Shown piece after piece: positions 43,330 through 54,639 of a stretch of 64,000 bases of DNA. The position numbers were made by a program, and so were the translations under genes. The notes under the pieces were generated by a model. It worked only from the letters and a program-made list of their open reading frames with translations. It was not told the DNA's origin and did no database searches. This DNA comes from Tenrec ecaudatus (taxonomy: Eukaryota; Chordata; Mammalia; Afrosoricida; Tenrecidae). The stretch spans positions 868,001 to 932,000 of the forward strand of contig NW_027457716.1 in the NCBI RefSeq assembly GCF_050624435.1, written 5' to 3'. Positions within the stretch are counted from its first letter, which is position 1. Every line of letters starts with the position of its first letter.

Positions 43330-43735
43330 ACAAGTCATGGAGGCCAGTCCCACAGCTGAGAGAATGCTAGTGGTCATCATGTTCAGCTAGTCGGCCTTCC
43401 ATGATCTGCAAATGTGAAAAAAATCTTTAAAAATCTAAAATGTGAAAAACATCTCAAAGCCTGGTATGTAAGTCCTAGTATCCTAACAGTTTAACATTGA
43501 AATGCACTGAAGTTCAGTCAACTTATAAGAAAATTGGAACCTAAGTACATTTTCCCAATCAGCAAAAAGGACATGCTATTATGATACTGAATATATTGTG
43601 CTCTTTTGTCAGTATATCCTATGAGCTTAGTGTGTATATTGATGTGCGTATCCAGTATTTTTTGAGGGGAGCAGTCCATAATAATTACATGACAGTAGCT
43701 TTGTCTCAGTGGGAAAATTTTCAAGATATCTGCAT
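43330..43735. other. Intergenic, nothing recognised
   Basis: AT-rich sequence. No assignable feature. Confidence 0.35.
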
Positions 43736-43741
43736 ATATTC

Positions 43742-44165
43742 TTTTTTTTAATCATTATATTACAACTCATCACAATCCATACATCAATTGTGTAAAGCAC
43801 ATTTGCACATTCATTTCCATTATCAATCTCAAAGCATTTGCACTTCACTTAAGCCCCTGGCATCAGCTCCTCATTTTTGCCCCTCCCTCCCCACTACCCC
43901 CTCCCTTATGAACCCTTGATAACTTATAAATTATTATTTTGTCATATCTTATACTGTCCAAAATGTCCCTTCACCCACTTTTCTGTTGTCAATCCCCCAG
44001 GGAGGAGGTTATATGTAGATCCTTGTAATCAGTTCGCTCTTTCCACCCCACCCTCCCTCCATCCTCCTGGTATCGCCACTCTCACCACTGGACCTGAATG
44101 GATCATCCACCTTGGATTCCTTGTTTCCATGTTCCTATCTGTACCAGTGTACAGAGGGTATCTAT
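43742..44165 (-). mobile_element. LINE 3'-end element, antisense
   Basis: ACTCATCACAATCCATACAT, TGTCCCTTCACCCACTTTTC, CCAGGGAGGAGGTTATATG, TACCAGTGTACAGAGG. A 135-codon frame across it is a by-product. Confidence 0.8.
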
Positions 44166-44759
44166 ATTCTATTGTTACCTTTCACTCTTGCCCGGTTTCC
44201 CTTTTCAATAGCTTGTCCTATCTCATTGAAAATACAAAATACACAAGCGTGCAACTGCAGAGTGACTGGAAAGTAGGCGAGTAACATAGACACTCTATAG
44301 AAAATTTCATAATTCCCCAAATAATCATCTCTATCACCAGGTAATACGTCAGCTCTTGATCACGTAGAATTCTCCAAGAAGATACCATGACTCCAGGGCT
44401 TTGGGTCCCTACTTTGTTAGTTCATACCAGCAGCTCTCCAATGGCTAAGGAGGGGCGACAGGGAGAAGCACAAATTCTGCAGTGTTTCCTAGTTGTCATC
44501 TTCCTTTCACCCTGTGCTTCCTGTTCTGATAAATATTTTAATTTCAATCCTCCCTCCAATGGAAGAGAGGATATGAATTTGGAATCGAGGCTTTTATTTT
44601 TGATCATTCATCTGATTTATGTGTTCTGACTGTTCTCTATTCTGAAACAGCTAGATAGAAATAAGGCTGCAGTTGGTCACAGACAAACTGTACAGAGATA
44701 AACTCATTATGCTAGAAGCATGCAGTCCTTGGGATAACATGTAATTAGTGAGGGAGTGT
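44166..44759. other. Intergenic, nothing recognised
   Basis: No assignable feature. Confidence 0.35.
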
Positions 44760-44767
44760 GTCTAGTG

Positions 44768-44947
44768 CAGTGTTTCTCAACCTTCCTAATGCTGCAACCC
44801 TTTAATACAGTTCCTCATGTGTGCTCACCCCCCAACCAAAAAATTATTTTCATTACTGTAATTTTGCTACTGTTATGAACGGGAGAACCCTTTGAGAGGG
44901 TTGTTCAACCCCCAAAGGAGTTGCAACCCACAGGTTCAGAACAGCTG
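44768..44947. mobile_element. SPIN-type non-autonomous hAT element, copy 1
   Basis: Terminal inverted repeats CAGTGTTTCTCAACC (left) and, at the right, GGTTCAGAACAGCTG, the complement of a CAG-starting end. Inside are CCTTCCTAATGCTGCAACCC, CAGTTCCTCATGTGTG, and CAACCCCCAAAGGAGTTGC, the hallmarks of the SPIN family. Eight-base flanks GTCTAGTG (44760-44767) and ATCTAGTG (44948-44955) match 7 of 8 and contain the TCTAG core preferred by hAT transposases. At 180 bp it has no transposase. Confidence 0.88.
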
Positions 44948-45116
44948 ATCTAGTGGGTGAAGTGGGTTAGCTAAACCCTGATGGAAATCCTTAGAGCAAG
45001 ACCCCTGTGTCTAATGCCCATGTGAAGTCTCTGTTTCCCCAGGACTGTCTTCTTCATCCTTTCACATAGTGGAATGCATGGTACCTTGCCAAGTCAGAAT
45101 ATACGGGATGTTTTAG

Positions 45117-45243
45117 GACACTGTGGCTGTTGAGGAGGTGGCTCTGAATTTCTCCGAGGAAGAATGGGCATTGCTGGACCTTTCTGAGAGGAAACTATAG
45201 AGACACGGGATGATGGAAACTTTTAGAAACCTGGCCTCAGTAG
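45117..45243 (+). pseudogene. KRAB-A box exon with one nonsense codon
   Basis: KRAB-A is the TRIM28-recruiting repressor module of zinc-finger proteins. The exon is exactly 127 nt, the usual KRAB-A length. It lies between a TTTTAG acceptor and a GTATGA donor, and reads DTVAVEEVALNFSEEEWALL, then DLSERKL, a TAG at 45198-45200 in place of the usual Tyr, then RHGMMETFRNLASV. The VAVEEVALNFSEEEWALLD core is kept. The MLE motif is MME, and DV before it is HG. No KRAB-B exon or C2H2 finger array was found in the remaining 19 kb. It is a lone decayed exon; the parent gene is not identified. Confidence 0.93.
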
Positions 45244-45585
45244 GTATGAATATTTTCATTAAAAACGGAAAGATGTGTGCGTGCGTGTGTATATGTATAT
45301 TTGTGTATGTTTCATACTCAGTGATGCTATTGCAGTATGTGAGCTGAGTAATGGGAATACTTTGTTATATAAACAAGTGTAGTACTTTCCTCTCAGGAGC
45401 ATGATGTCATGTTTCCCCATGCATATAAGGCTCTTGGTGTTATACTGATTTCTTATAGCAAGTGTGACTATGAGTCTACCAAGTTTCCTTACGTGTTATA
45501 AATGTGAGTGTTGACCTTTGGTGCAGAGAGGCTATGTGTGCATTGTGCCTTGTAAGAGCTCTGTGTTTTTTCAAGGTTAACATGA
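45244..45585. other. Downstream of KRAB exon, nothing recognised
   Basis: GT-rich short run at 45270-45300. No KRAB-B exon visible. Confidence 0.35.
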
Positions 45586-46759
45586 TAGCTTTATCTATTT
45601 ATTATCTATTTATCCATTGTGTGTCAAGCACAGTTGTACATGTGTTACCTCATCATCCTCAAAACATTTGCTTTCTACTTGAGCCCTTGGTATCAGCTCC
45701 TCAATTTCCCCCCTCCCTGCTCACTGCCTCTCCATCATGAACCCTTGATAATTTATAAATTATTATTTTTTCATCCTTACACTGTCCGATGTCTCCCTTC
45801 ACCCACTTTTCTGTTGTCCATCCCCCAGGGAGGGGGTTTTATGTAGATCCTTGTAATGGGTCCCCCCTTTCTGCCCCACCTTCCTTTCACCCTCATGATA
45901 GCACCACTCTCACCACTGGTCCTGAAGGCATCTTCTGTCCCAGATTCCCTATGTTTCAGGTTCCTATCTGTACCAGTGTGCATCCTCTGGTCTAGCTGGA
46001 TTTGTAAGAGAATTAGGTTCATGATAGTGGAGGGGAGGAGGAGCATTTAGGAAGTAGAGGAAAGTTGTATTTTCATTGTTTCTACACTGTACCCTGACTG
46101 GCTCGTCTCTTCCCTATGATCCTTCTGTAAGGGGCTGTCCAGTTGCTGACAGACGGGCTTTGGATCCCCAATCTTCACTCCCCTTCATTCACAATATGCC
46201 CGATACTGATCCCATCGACACCTTGTAATCAATCCATAGGTTGTGTGCTTTTTCCATGTGGGCTTTCTTGCTTCTAAGCTAGATGGCCACTTGTTTACCT
46301 TCAACCCTTTAAGATCCCATATGCTATATCTTTTGGTAGCTGGGCTCCATCAGTTTTCTTCACATTTTCTTTGCACACAGTTGTCTTCAGCTATCATCTT
46401 AGGAAGGTGAGCATCGTGGAATGCCAGGTAATAGAACAAAGTGTTCTTGCATTGAGGGAGCACTTGCATGGAGGCCCAATGTCCATCTGATACCGTAATA
46501 CTAAACCTATTAATATATGCACCTAGATCTATTTCCCCACCCTAATATAAATATATTTACATATGCACATGCTTGTATTTAGACTTCTGTAAATGCTCTT
46601 TGTCTCCTAGTTCTTTCCTCTATTTCCTTTTACTTTCCTCTTGTCCCACTATCATGCTCTGTCTGTAGTTCAGTAATTTCAGGGTTTCAGTAATTCTTCT
46701 CAGTTACATTGCCTTGATCAATCCCTACCAGGCATCTTACACCCTCCTTGCCACTTATT

Positions 46760-47330
46760 TTGTGTCAGGGGAAAGGCCAGACCCTAACACATCACAGCGG
46801 GTCGGTTGGTGCAATTGTACAGTGATAGTAAATAAAGATTATAGTAAAGTCATAGGGAGCATGAGAGATAGAAGAGAGATTGAAATAATGGAGTCAGACA
46901 CATTTCATAGTTGCATGTTCACCTCAGCCTCACTTGGTGGTTCACATGGGGAGAGAAATATTTATTGCTAACCAAGGCTTTTATATCATCTGGGGATGTG
47001 CAGGCCCCCTAATTACAGGTGAAGAAATCCATCACAGGAAAGTGTTGTGCTATAGGTAATATAGTAATGGGAGTGGGCTGCTGTAGGGGTTCATATGCTG
47101 TTGGAAGAGGAGGGAGTAAGGGTGTGCATGTGACAAGATGGGCGGACCCGAGATTCAGCATGGCAGCCTAACTTTGGATGTCACTGAGCAGGTTTGACCT
47201 GTTCTCTGGTTCACTGTAGAAATCATTATCAGTAAGGTGTACTGTAAACCCACCTTGCAGGGTCTAAATTGAAGCCTTTAGGGGGAAGTATCCCATTGTC
47301 CTTAACAGCAGGGATGGGCCCTATATGTGG
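46760..47330 (-). mobile_element. Solo LTR, second family, antisense
   Basis: Reverse complement matches 28905-29650: GTGTCTGACTCCATTATTTC, GCTATAGGTAATATAGTAATG, CAGGTTTGACCTGTTCTC. It interrupts the LINE 3'-end element (which has CCTTGCCACTTATTTTG on one side and GTTAACACCACTTTCTTTCC on the other). Confidence 0.6.
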
Positions 47331-47644
47331 TGGGACTAGACAGTCCTCTGACAGCTGATTGCCTTCAGGGAGGTAACTTGACAATTATTTACCATTAATT
47401 GTGAGCAGTGTCCTAAGTCTAACATATATTTGGGGGAGATGACTTGGAGAAATCTTTCTGTTTCCCACTATTTTGGATCACTTATTGATTGTTCCCTTTT
47501 CCCTGGGTTGGTTAACACCACTTTCTTTCCCCCACCTCCCCTTCTCCCATGTCATGCTCCCCGCCCCAACCATGGGTCCTGTTGCTTTCTCCTCCAGATT
47601 GTTTATCTGGCCTATATTATCTAGTTAGAAGTGCAGATATAATA

Positions 47645-47695
47645 TGCACACACACACACACACATACACACACACACAAGCACACATACACACAA
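47645..47695. repeat. (CA)n microsatellite
   Basis: CA units with few interruptions, within the A-rich block of the LINE element. Confidence 0.95.
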
Positions 47696-48447
47696 AAGAG
47701 CAAAACAAAATGACAAAAGAAAACAAAACAACAGCAACAAGAAAAAAAGGGAAAAAAGAGAAAAGCCTGTAAAAAGTTAGAGGTCTGTATGTTGACCTTT
47801 AGGAGTGCTTTTCTGTGGAGTCTAATGGGGTGCCACGCCCTGGCCCCCGAGTCTAATTTTGGTACTCTTGGGACTTCCTTGCTCTACTTCCCTTGCTGTT
47901 CTGTTGCACAACACCCTTAGTGTTTTGCCTGGGTGTGGTGGGGTCAGATCGGATGCAGTTCCCAAACTGTCTCCAGTGTTGTCCCCTATAGGGCTATAGG
48001 TCAGTGAGGGATGTCATGACTCATAGTCGGGGCAGCCATAGTGCTTCTTTTTGCATGGGCTGCTCAGAGCAGGCATATTGTCCTCAAAGCTTGGTGGGCC
48101 AGGATGTGTGCTCCACTCTCTCTTCCTCCCCCTTCATTTTCTCCCGTGTGCTCTGATCAGACATGTCCCTTTCCCTGAGCTGTAGCTTCAGTGTTGTCCT
48201 CTGAAGTAAATTCTTCTGGGGGAAGGGGCAGCTGTCCTCTTAGTTGGGATTGGGGCTGGCCCCTCTGATATTTTTGTTATAAATAGATTTTCATCCACCA
48301 AAATTCCACAGACCTAGAGGAGCATAGGACTGGCTCAGTGTCAGGGAATTGTTGATTATCTTTTCACACTTTCCTTGTGATGTGTTTTTCTCCAAGAGCA
48401 GCATGTCAGGTACACCTTTTCGCCCTCATATGACACTAATGTGATGG

Positions 48448-48660
48448 GGATCTGCCTTAGGCTGGGTTCTCTAGAAAAATAAAACTATAGACACTGACAT
48501 ATGCATAAGAGAGAGCTTTTCATCAAGAGAACATCCCAGCCCAGTCCAACTGAAGCCCATGGGTCCAATGCTACCTAGAGCATCCATGGCTCAGTGTGTT
48601 CAAGTCCCCAAACTTCAGTTTTTGGGTGAGCATCAATCCTATCTGTTGTCCAGCTTGATA
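48448..48660 (-). mobile_element. ERVL-like LTR fragment, antisense
   Basis: TGCCTTAGGCTGGGTTCTCT, then ACATCCCAGCCCAGTCCAAC, shared with the LTR at 56.3 kb. The right side has been lost. Confidence 0.65.
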
Positions 48661-48720
48661 TATGTGTGTGTATCACATACATATATGTGTGTGTATCACA
48701 TACATATATGTGTGTCTATA
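48655..48720. repeat. Tandem repeat, 2-3 units of about 24 bp
   Basis: TATGTGTGTGTATCACATAC repeated, with ATA links. Confidence 0.85.
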
Positions 48721-48944
48721 TAGTCACTCTAATATTATATGTGCACACGAATGCCTTGGTTTAGTTTATTAATTCATCAGTATATGAGGACCTTCAACAC
48801 TACAGAAAACTACAGGACTCTAAATTCATGCTTTCATCACAGAATGGGTGGAAACAAATTCCCTGTTTCAGGGTTTTAATCTGAATACATTTGTACTTCC
48901 TTTTCTGTAAGTTAAATGCTATAATTTTGATCATGCTGTATTTC

Positions 48945-49268
48945 TTTTTTTATTAAATCACTTTATTGGGTCTTGTAGAACTCTTATCATAATCCACACC
49001 TCCATCCATTGTGTCAAGCACATTAGTACATTTGTTGGCATACTCATTTTCAAAGCATTTTCTTTCTACTTGAGCCCTTGCTGTCAGCTTCTCATTTTTA
49101 TTCCCCCCTCCTCATGAACCCTTGATAATTTGTAAAGTATTATTTGTTCATCTCTTATACTGCCCTATGTCTTCCTTCACCCACTTTTCTGTTGTCTATC
49201 CCCCTGGGGAGGGAGTTATACGTAGATCATTGTGATAGGTTCTCTCTTTCTCCCCCCACCTTCCCCTT
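48945..49268 (-). mobile_element. LINE 3'-end element, antisense
   Basis: TATTAAATCACTTTATTGGG, ACCTCCATCCATTGTGTCAA, CCCTATGTCTTCCTTCACCC. It inserted at the left edge of the duplicated L1 copy. It is not at the same point as the 2636 insertion. Confidence 0.8.
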
Positions 49269-49269
49269 C

Positions 49270-50280
49270 CACTTCTGATTAACAATTAATAGTTAGGGAG
49301 TTAAGTACCAAGAGTTATTTCAGCGTGTTTAAATGTAGCCTACAATGTTTTAGCATTTATTAGCTATTCATGGCATATCGTGAATATTTTATGGATGTGA
49401 TAATTAAATTATGATTAAAGGAATTTTTATGTCTTTTTGGAAGCCTCTTCCTTAAAAAAAAGTGAACCTGGTAGCTCTAGTTAGAACATACAGTCAATTT
49501 TTAATATCACTGGTAAAAGTGGACATTTATGGTTGTCCTTTTTCTGACGTGGAGTGATGTTTTTTCACGTATGACTTTTTCTTTTTAGGAATGTATATTA
49601 GCATATTAACATTTTGAACTATATTTGTTTTATGTTAGATTTGTAGAGTTATTTTTCCTTAGCATGAAAAGTCTTTGACTTTGTTTAGTAAGTTTTGTGT
49701 CTATTTAGATTATTAATTCTTTTTTACATTAATTGGTATATATTACAGTGCTCATTTTCTTATATTAAATCAACTCTAGGATAGATTCTACTTAATTATC
49801 ATGTGTAATTATTTTCATGTGTTTTCTGACTCTATTCCCAATGTTTTCAAGAACTTTTTCATGTAGATCCATTATCAATATTGCTCTACAGTTTTCTTGA
49901 AGTATCATTATCTGACCTTGTTTACAGGTTATTACTGGTCTCATAGAAAATATTAGTAAGGTTACTCTGACAATCATTGTTATGTTTCACCCAATAACGT
50001 GAATTTAGACAAAAAGAATAAAGCGTCTATTCATATTGCGTGAATACTCTCCTGTCTAGCTGCCAGAATCTTCATCTTTAATCTGTCTTACAGTTAGCCT
50101 TGAAGTTTCTCATGGAATTGAATTGTGATTCAGTTGATTGTAAACTTTCTGAACATCCTGAAACCCACTCGACTCTCATAGATCACTTGCTCTGGCTGGA
50201 TCCTCTAGAGTGATAAATGATTTACACCCCTCTTGACGGGACAAATCGTCACTCACACCTGAGACTATGGATGGGACATC
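49270..50280 (-). mobile_element. Old L1 ORF2 fragment (antisense) and flank, duplication copy B
   Basis: Aligns with 2510-3950 without the 400-bp insertion present in that copy. Shared: GTTAAGTACCAAG, AGGAATGTATATTAGCATAT, ATGTTAGATTTGTAG, AGCTGCCAGAATC. Past the L1 the unique flank also matches. Confidence 0.75.
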
Positions 50281-50730
50281 CTTGAACCCAAGCCAATAAG
50301 CCCACTACTACAGTGTGTGTTGTTTGCCATCAGTCAGCATTACCTAGAAAGCTTGGAATCCAGAATTTAGGTCAAGATGACAAAATGGTTTGATCAGTCA
50401 TCTCTTTTCTGGATACATCTTGCATTTTTAAGCATCTTCCCTCACCTTGGCTCTTACCACGACCCCTTGCCATTCCATGACTGTAAGCTGCAGTCTTTCC
50501 CAAAGGCTTTAAAATCGGACATCTGTAAACACAAGAGCTTAAGAGAGTAGCAAATAAGGATTCCCCTGGCTTGTTTTCTTGTTTAGAATATCTCTATCTT
50601 GGCCAAGGTACCTCTAGGATGTGCTATTGGTGTCGCTCTGTCTCTTGTTGTCCACCTGTACAAAAACTTTCTCTAGTTACTACACTATTGTGCATAAATG
50701 GCCACCCAACCATAGGGATTTCTTCACACA
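50281..50730. repeat. Segmental duplication copy B, empty of provirus
   Basis: Aligns first with the left edge (to about 3960) and then, from GCCATCAGTCAGC at 50327, with 10015-10440. The roughly 6 kb of RTE, LINE end, LTR and provirus between those points in copy A is absent here. Confidence 0.75.
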
Positions 50731-51250
50731 ATAGATATTGTAAAGAATACCCAGGATGCAAGGGGATTGGAGTAGGTTTTACTTAATGAGAAGCTCAGCC
50801 TGAGTTGGAGTGGCAGATATGAGCGTGATTCAGCTTGATCACTTTCACCAGATTTGTCAAGGGTTTTGGTCTGAGGTTCCGTTATGGGCTTTTAAAGAAC
50901 ATTCTTCATAAAATATTCCGTTCTTCAGTTAGATTGCTGGTGAAAAGAAGATATTTACCTTCAATGGAGCTTGAGAAATTTGAGGCCTTAAGTACTTCCA
51001 CTTTGTGGATCCAAAGTTGATCATGATATTTGGGAAATTAGTAAAATTGCTCTGCAAAGATAGAGTGGACCCTTGTTTAATGCAAACCCTCAGCTTTGAG
51101 CAGGATTTTGATCCCAGGTGGTGGGGGTGGTCACTATTTAGCGCAAGAAGTACAGGCCAAGAAAGTGATATGCCTTTTTCAACATTGCCTCCTCTTCTGT
51201 TTCAGAACAAAGATTTGCCACAGAGAAATACAGTCCAGTCTAGGGAGCTA
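50731..51250. other. Intergenic, nothing recognised
   Basis: No assignable feature. No VH remnant corresponding to 12.6 kb was found at this end. Confidence 0.35.
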
Positions 51251-51259
51251 GAAATCTGG

Positions 51260-51550
51260 TACTAGTGTCTTGCACATTGAAGCATGACAAGGAAGGACTT
51301 CAACTTCTGACTGGGTCGTGAACCAAATCCATTCACCTGACTCCAAGCAGGGTGAGCATCCCTGGGGTTCCTGGGGTCAGCACTGGGCAGAGGAGTTTGA
51401 GGGGAAGCAGGAGGGATCTGAGCTTTCTGGGGTCTGAACCCAGGAAACACCAGTGTACAAGAACCCAGGCTGCCCCATTGGTCGGGGTCCGAGCAATTTG
51501 CGCATCTCCCGGAATGATAGAATTTGCTGATAATGTAACCATGTATAATT
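51260..51550. other. GC-rich short block
   Basis: GCAGGGTGAGCATCCCTGGG near 51347 includes a GTGAGC donor-like site and GATTGG/CCATTGG-type motifs nearby (51476). No exon proven. It lies next to the second copy of the 35.9 kb segment, so it may correspond to the 35.4 kb GC-rich block. Confidence 0.3.
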
Positions 51551-51587
51551 GTATTAGAACTTAAATTGTGAGCACTCCAGTTTGCAA

Positions 51588-51800
51588 AAGGCGGGTGGCA
51601 TAGTGGTTACAGATTGGACTGCTAACTGCAAGGTCAGCAGTTCAGAATTACAAGTCACCCCTGAGGAGAAAAACAAGGTTTCCAATCTTGGTAAGAGTTA
51701 TAGTCTCCGAAATCCACAAGGGGCCATTCCACCTCCCTTTAAAGGGTCACTGTAACCAGAATCCACTCTGTGGCACTGAGTTGGGTTTAAGGTTTGCATT
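51588..51800 (+). mobile_element. AfroSINE-type SINE
   Basis: GGTGGCATAGTGGTTACAGA, GACTGCTAACTGCAAGGTCA, TCACTGTAACCAGAATCCAC, GGCACTGAGTTGGGTTT. Confidence 0.85.
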
Positions 51801-52089
51801 GCTGATGACAGTGACAACTCTGTCCATTTGCTGCCTCCCCAGTTTGATTAAGCCTCCATTGAATTCCTTTTGATAATTAGCCAAGAATGTAGATCATCTT
51901 ACCCTTGCGGAAAATGCCTTACAAAATAGATTGCCTGCACTCCTCTCCATCCATCCCCCTCCAAGGGCCTGCCTAGATGTATCCTTGATGGAGCTCACCT
52001 AAGCGAGGACAGCACAGGGGCCATTGTTATGAGTCTGGCCTTGATTGCCTCAGTTTGAAGGCCCTGGACCAATCTTTTAAGTCTTTCTA

Positions 52090-52240
52090 TCTAATAATGT
52101 GCCACGCCACAAGGGAAAGATGGGGCTTTCTATTCCTATAAAGAGATACATCCTCAGTAACTCACAGGGGAATTCTACCCTGTCCTATAGGGTTGTTATG
52201 AGTCAGCATTGACTCAATGACAGTGAGTGAGTGCCCTGGC
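52090..52240 (+). mobile_element. AfroSINE-type fragment
   Basis: AAAGATGGGGCTTTCTATTC, GTCCTATAGGGTTGTTATGA, GTCAGCATTGACTCAATG. Confidence 0.8.
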
Positions 52241-53271
52241 AAGTAAGCCTTGGGTATCTACATTGACTCTCAGTTTCTGGTTAGCGTTTCACCACTTCAC
52301 CCCATGAACTTGAACTGCAGTGGATGAGGGTTGGGAGCTCTGGCTCTGGGGCTGCTTGCTTGAATTTTCACATCATGGCCCTGCCCCTGATGGGACCTTT
52401 GCCATTTGGGCAAATGAGCACAAGCCCGAGTTTCCTTTTCTGCAGTATAGGCTGAGGAAGGAGATGTCTCCTCTCTTGTGTGCTAACTGACTTTTACCAG
52501 TTAGTGTGAATTAGATCTTTCAAAGAGGAAGATCAGGGAGAAGGGGGAAGGATGAAGCAACTTGGATAGAGGTGAAGGCAGTGTGAGGGGTCAGAGAGAG
52601 ATGAAAGGACCATCATGTCACCTTTGACTACTCTTAGTGAGGCTGGCTTGGAGTGCAGGAGACGGGGAGAGTGAGGACACGGGCTAAAGGCAGTGCTCAT
52701 TCATTACTTCCGGGCAGAGTTCAGCCTTTGGCATGTTTCTTGGATGCTGGCGCTGTGTTCATCAAATGAAACTTCAAACTTCTGTCCTCTCATTAACCCT
52801 TTGTCTCCCCTTTGTTCACGATTTAAAACTTCTATTCTCGGGTTCTCTTTAGAGCCCCAGGAAATCAGAAGTCACAAGTCACTTCTGTTTACAGAGAGGC
52901 CCCCAGTATGCAAAGGCAGGAGGGTGTGTTAACAGCACACCGGTCTAGTGGCTGGTCACGCCTATGCAGTACATTCTCCATCCCTTAGCTCAACAAAAGG
53001 AAAATCACCAAAGAAAAAAAATTTTCTTTTTCATGGATAATTACTTTTTCAGTTCCCTCCCCCACCCATACTCTGTGTGAATTACAATAGAACACGCACA
53101 CACACACATACACACAATTTTCTGCCAGAATGTGTTATTCCAGTACATTCTACCCTCCTCCCTCACTGCCTCCTACCCTTTTTTCTCCTATCTACTTTCT
53201 TCCCATGACACCCAATGGACAGACAGGTAGGGGAATTCAAAATAGACCCCAGTCTCAAATGTAGTTTAAAG

Positions 53272-53470
53272 CTCAATCACGCACTGCTATTGTGCCAGTT
53301 CTGACCCATAGTTACAGGATACAACTGTCCTTGTGGATTTCTGAAACAACAATTCTTTGTGGGAGTTGAAAGCTGCCCTTTCTACAGGAATGCAGCAGGT
53401 GCGTTTGAACTGCCAACCCTGCAGTTAGCAGGCCAATGTGAAGGGATTTTGCCACTTTGCCACCAAGGAT
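53272..53470 (-). mobile_element. AfroSINE-type SINE, antisense
   Basis: GTGCCAGTTCTGACCCATAG, GCGTTTGAACTGCCAACCCT, TTTGCCACCAAGGATCC. Confidence 0.8.
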
Positions 53471-53937
53471 CCTAAAGGTAGCATGAGGAGAACATTTATT
53501 AAATCTTCCATGGTACACAGGCAAGGGGGAGACCTGAACCACAGCTCTCGGGATTCTTGGTGCATCGCAGTGGACAGTTCCAGCCGCATCGGATCCAGGC
53601 TTCCCAAGATTTGCAGAGCCACCAGCATAGTCTTTGCTCCTCTCCAGGATTCACAATTGCTTCCTGGTTGCTCAGGCATGTAGGAATTTAGTGGTTCTCT
53701 ATTGCAATCATCCCATTTTGCAAAGAAGATGCTGATGCCCAGACCGGGGAGAAGATTATCTGAGGCCACTGAGAAGGACACCATCACCTCAAGTCCTTCT
53801 GACCCCCCACAAGTTTCTGCCAACAGCACTGAGCCCTGGGTCATGTACTCAGTCTTTTGAAGCCTTAGCCAGCTGATGCAGCTGCCAGTTGGATTGATCA
53901 GGGTATGTGACCCAGAGCTCCTTAGAACGCGCCCCCC

Positions 53938-54115
53938 CAAATGCAAATTTACTGCCATAGAGTTGATACTGATTCATAATGACCCTATAAGACAGGGTAG
54001 AACTTCCCCTGTAGGTTTCTGAGACTAACTTTCAGCCTTTCTCCTGAGAAGTGGCTGGTTGTGTGGTGGTTTAGACCTTGCAGTTAGCAGCCTTTTAGCA
54101 TGAGAGGTAGGGTCT
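53938..54115 (-). mobile_element. AfroSINE-type SINE, antisense
   Basis: CATAGAGTTGATACTGATTC, ACCCTATAAGACAGGGTAGA, CTTTCTCCTGAGAAGTGGC, CTTGCAGTTAGCAGCC. Confidence 0.8.
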
Positions 54116-54635
54116 CATTTCTGTTCTGATTATGCTCCATTCTCTGAGATGCCAGTGCCCAGGCTCCCACCCTTGCAGGTAGCAGTGAGATTTTTCTCAC
54201 TAAACTGCGCTGGATGGGAAACTTGGGGCAAGTAGTGCATCGCAGCCAAGGAAGATCTCATTGACAATGCAGAACTTGAATAAGGCAGGAAGACACAGGA
54301 GTGGCCATCTGGCGGTGGGGAAAGTGTTCCAGGTAGGAGACAGTCAGTGCAAAAGGCCTTGTGATTGGGTTCTCCAAGCTTCTTCCTGGAACAGCAAGGA
54401 GACCAATGTGAGTGGGGCGTGACACTCTGTAGTGAGGAAAGATGATCACTGTGTGGGCCTCCTGTATGATTGAGAAGCCAAGGGGAATTTTTAAACCCTA
54501 AGCCAGATCAATGCTCAAGGAAGCATTAGTCAAGACATCAAATGACACGCTGCATTGGCTAAATGTGCTACAACAGATCTTTTAAAAAGACTGAAGATCA
54601 AGGATGTTACTTTGAGGACACTGCCTGATCTTGTG
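54116..54635. other. Intergenic, nothing recognised
   Basis: No assignable feature. Confidence 0.35.
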
Positions 54636-54639
54636 CCAA

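Larger units (their letters stand above)
45590..48265 (-). mobile_element. Long non-coding LINE 3'-end element, antisense, longest copy
   Basis: Same order of blocks as 4347-6776, continuing further: TGTCTCCCTTCACCCACTTT, GAGGGGAGGAGGAGCATTT, CCTCTTGTCCCACTATCATG, the A-rich block near 47640-47760, then GGGTCAGATCGGATGCAG and CTTGGTGGGCCAGG. After removing the nested LTR (46760-47330) about 2.1 kb remains. No coding frame. This defines a repeat of at least 2 kb with a non-coding 3' body. Confidence 0.7.
51801..53500. repeat. Segment similar to 35.94-36.60 kb, with SINE insertions
   Basis: Copy of the 35.94-36.60 kb segment (see that entry), expanded by SINEs at 52090 and 53272. Remaining sequence has no recognised gene. 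Confidence 0.55.

Noticed and set aside
43877..44284. 135-codon frame
   Set aside because: Falls mostly in the pyrimidine-rich LINE 3'-end element, and similar frames occur in its other copies by composition.
53425..53958. 177-codon minus-strand frame
   Set aside because: Spans parts of two AfroSINEs and the DNA between; no domain or splice logic.
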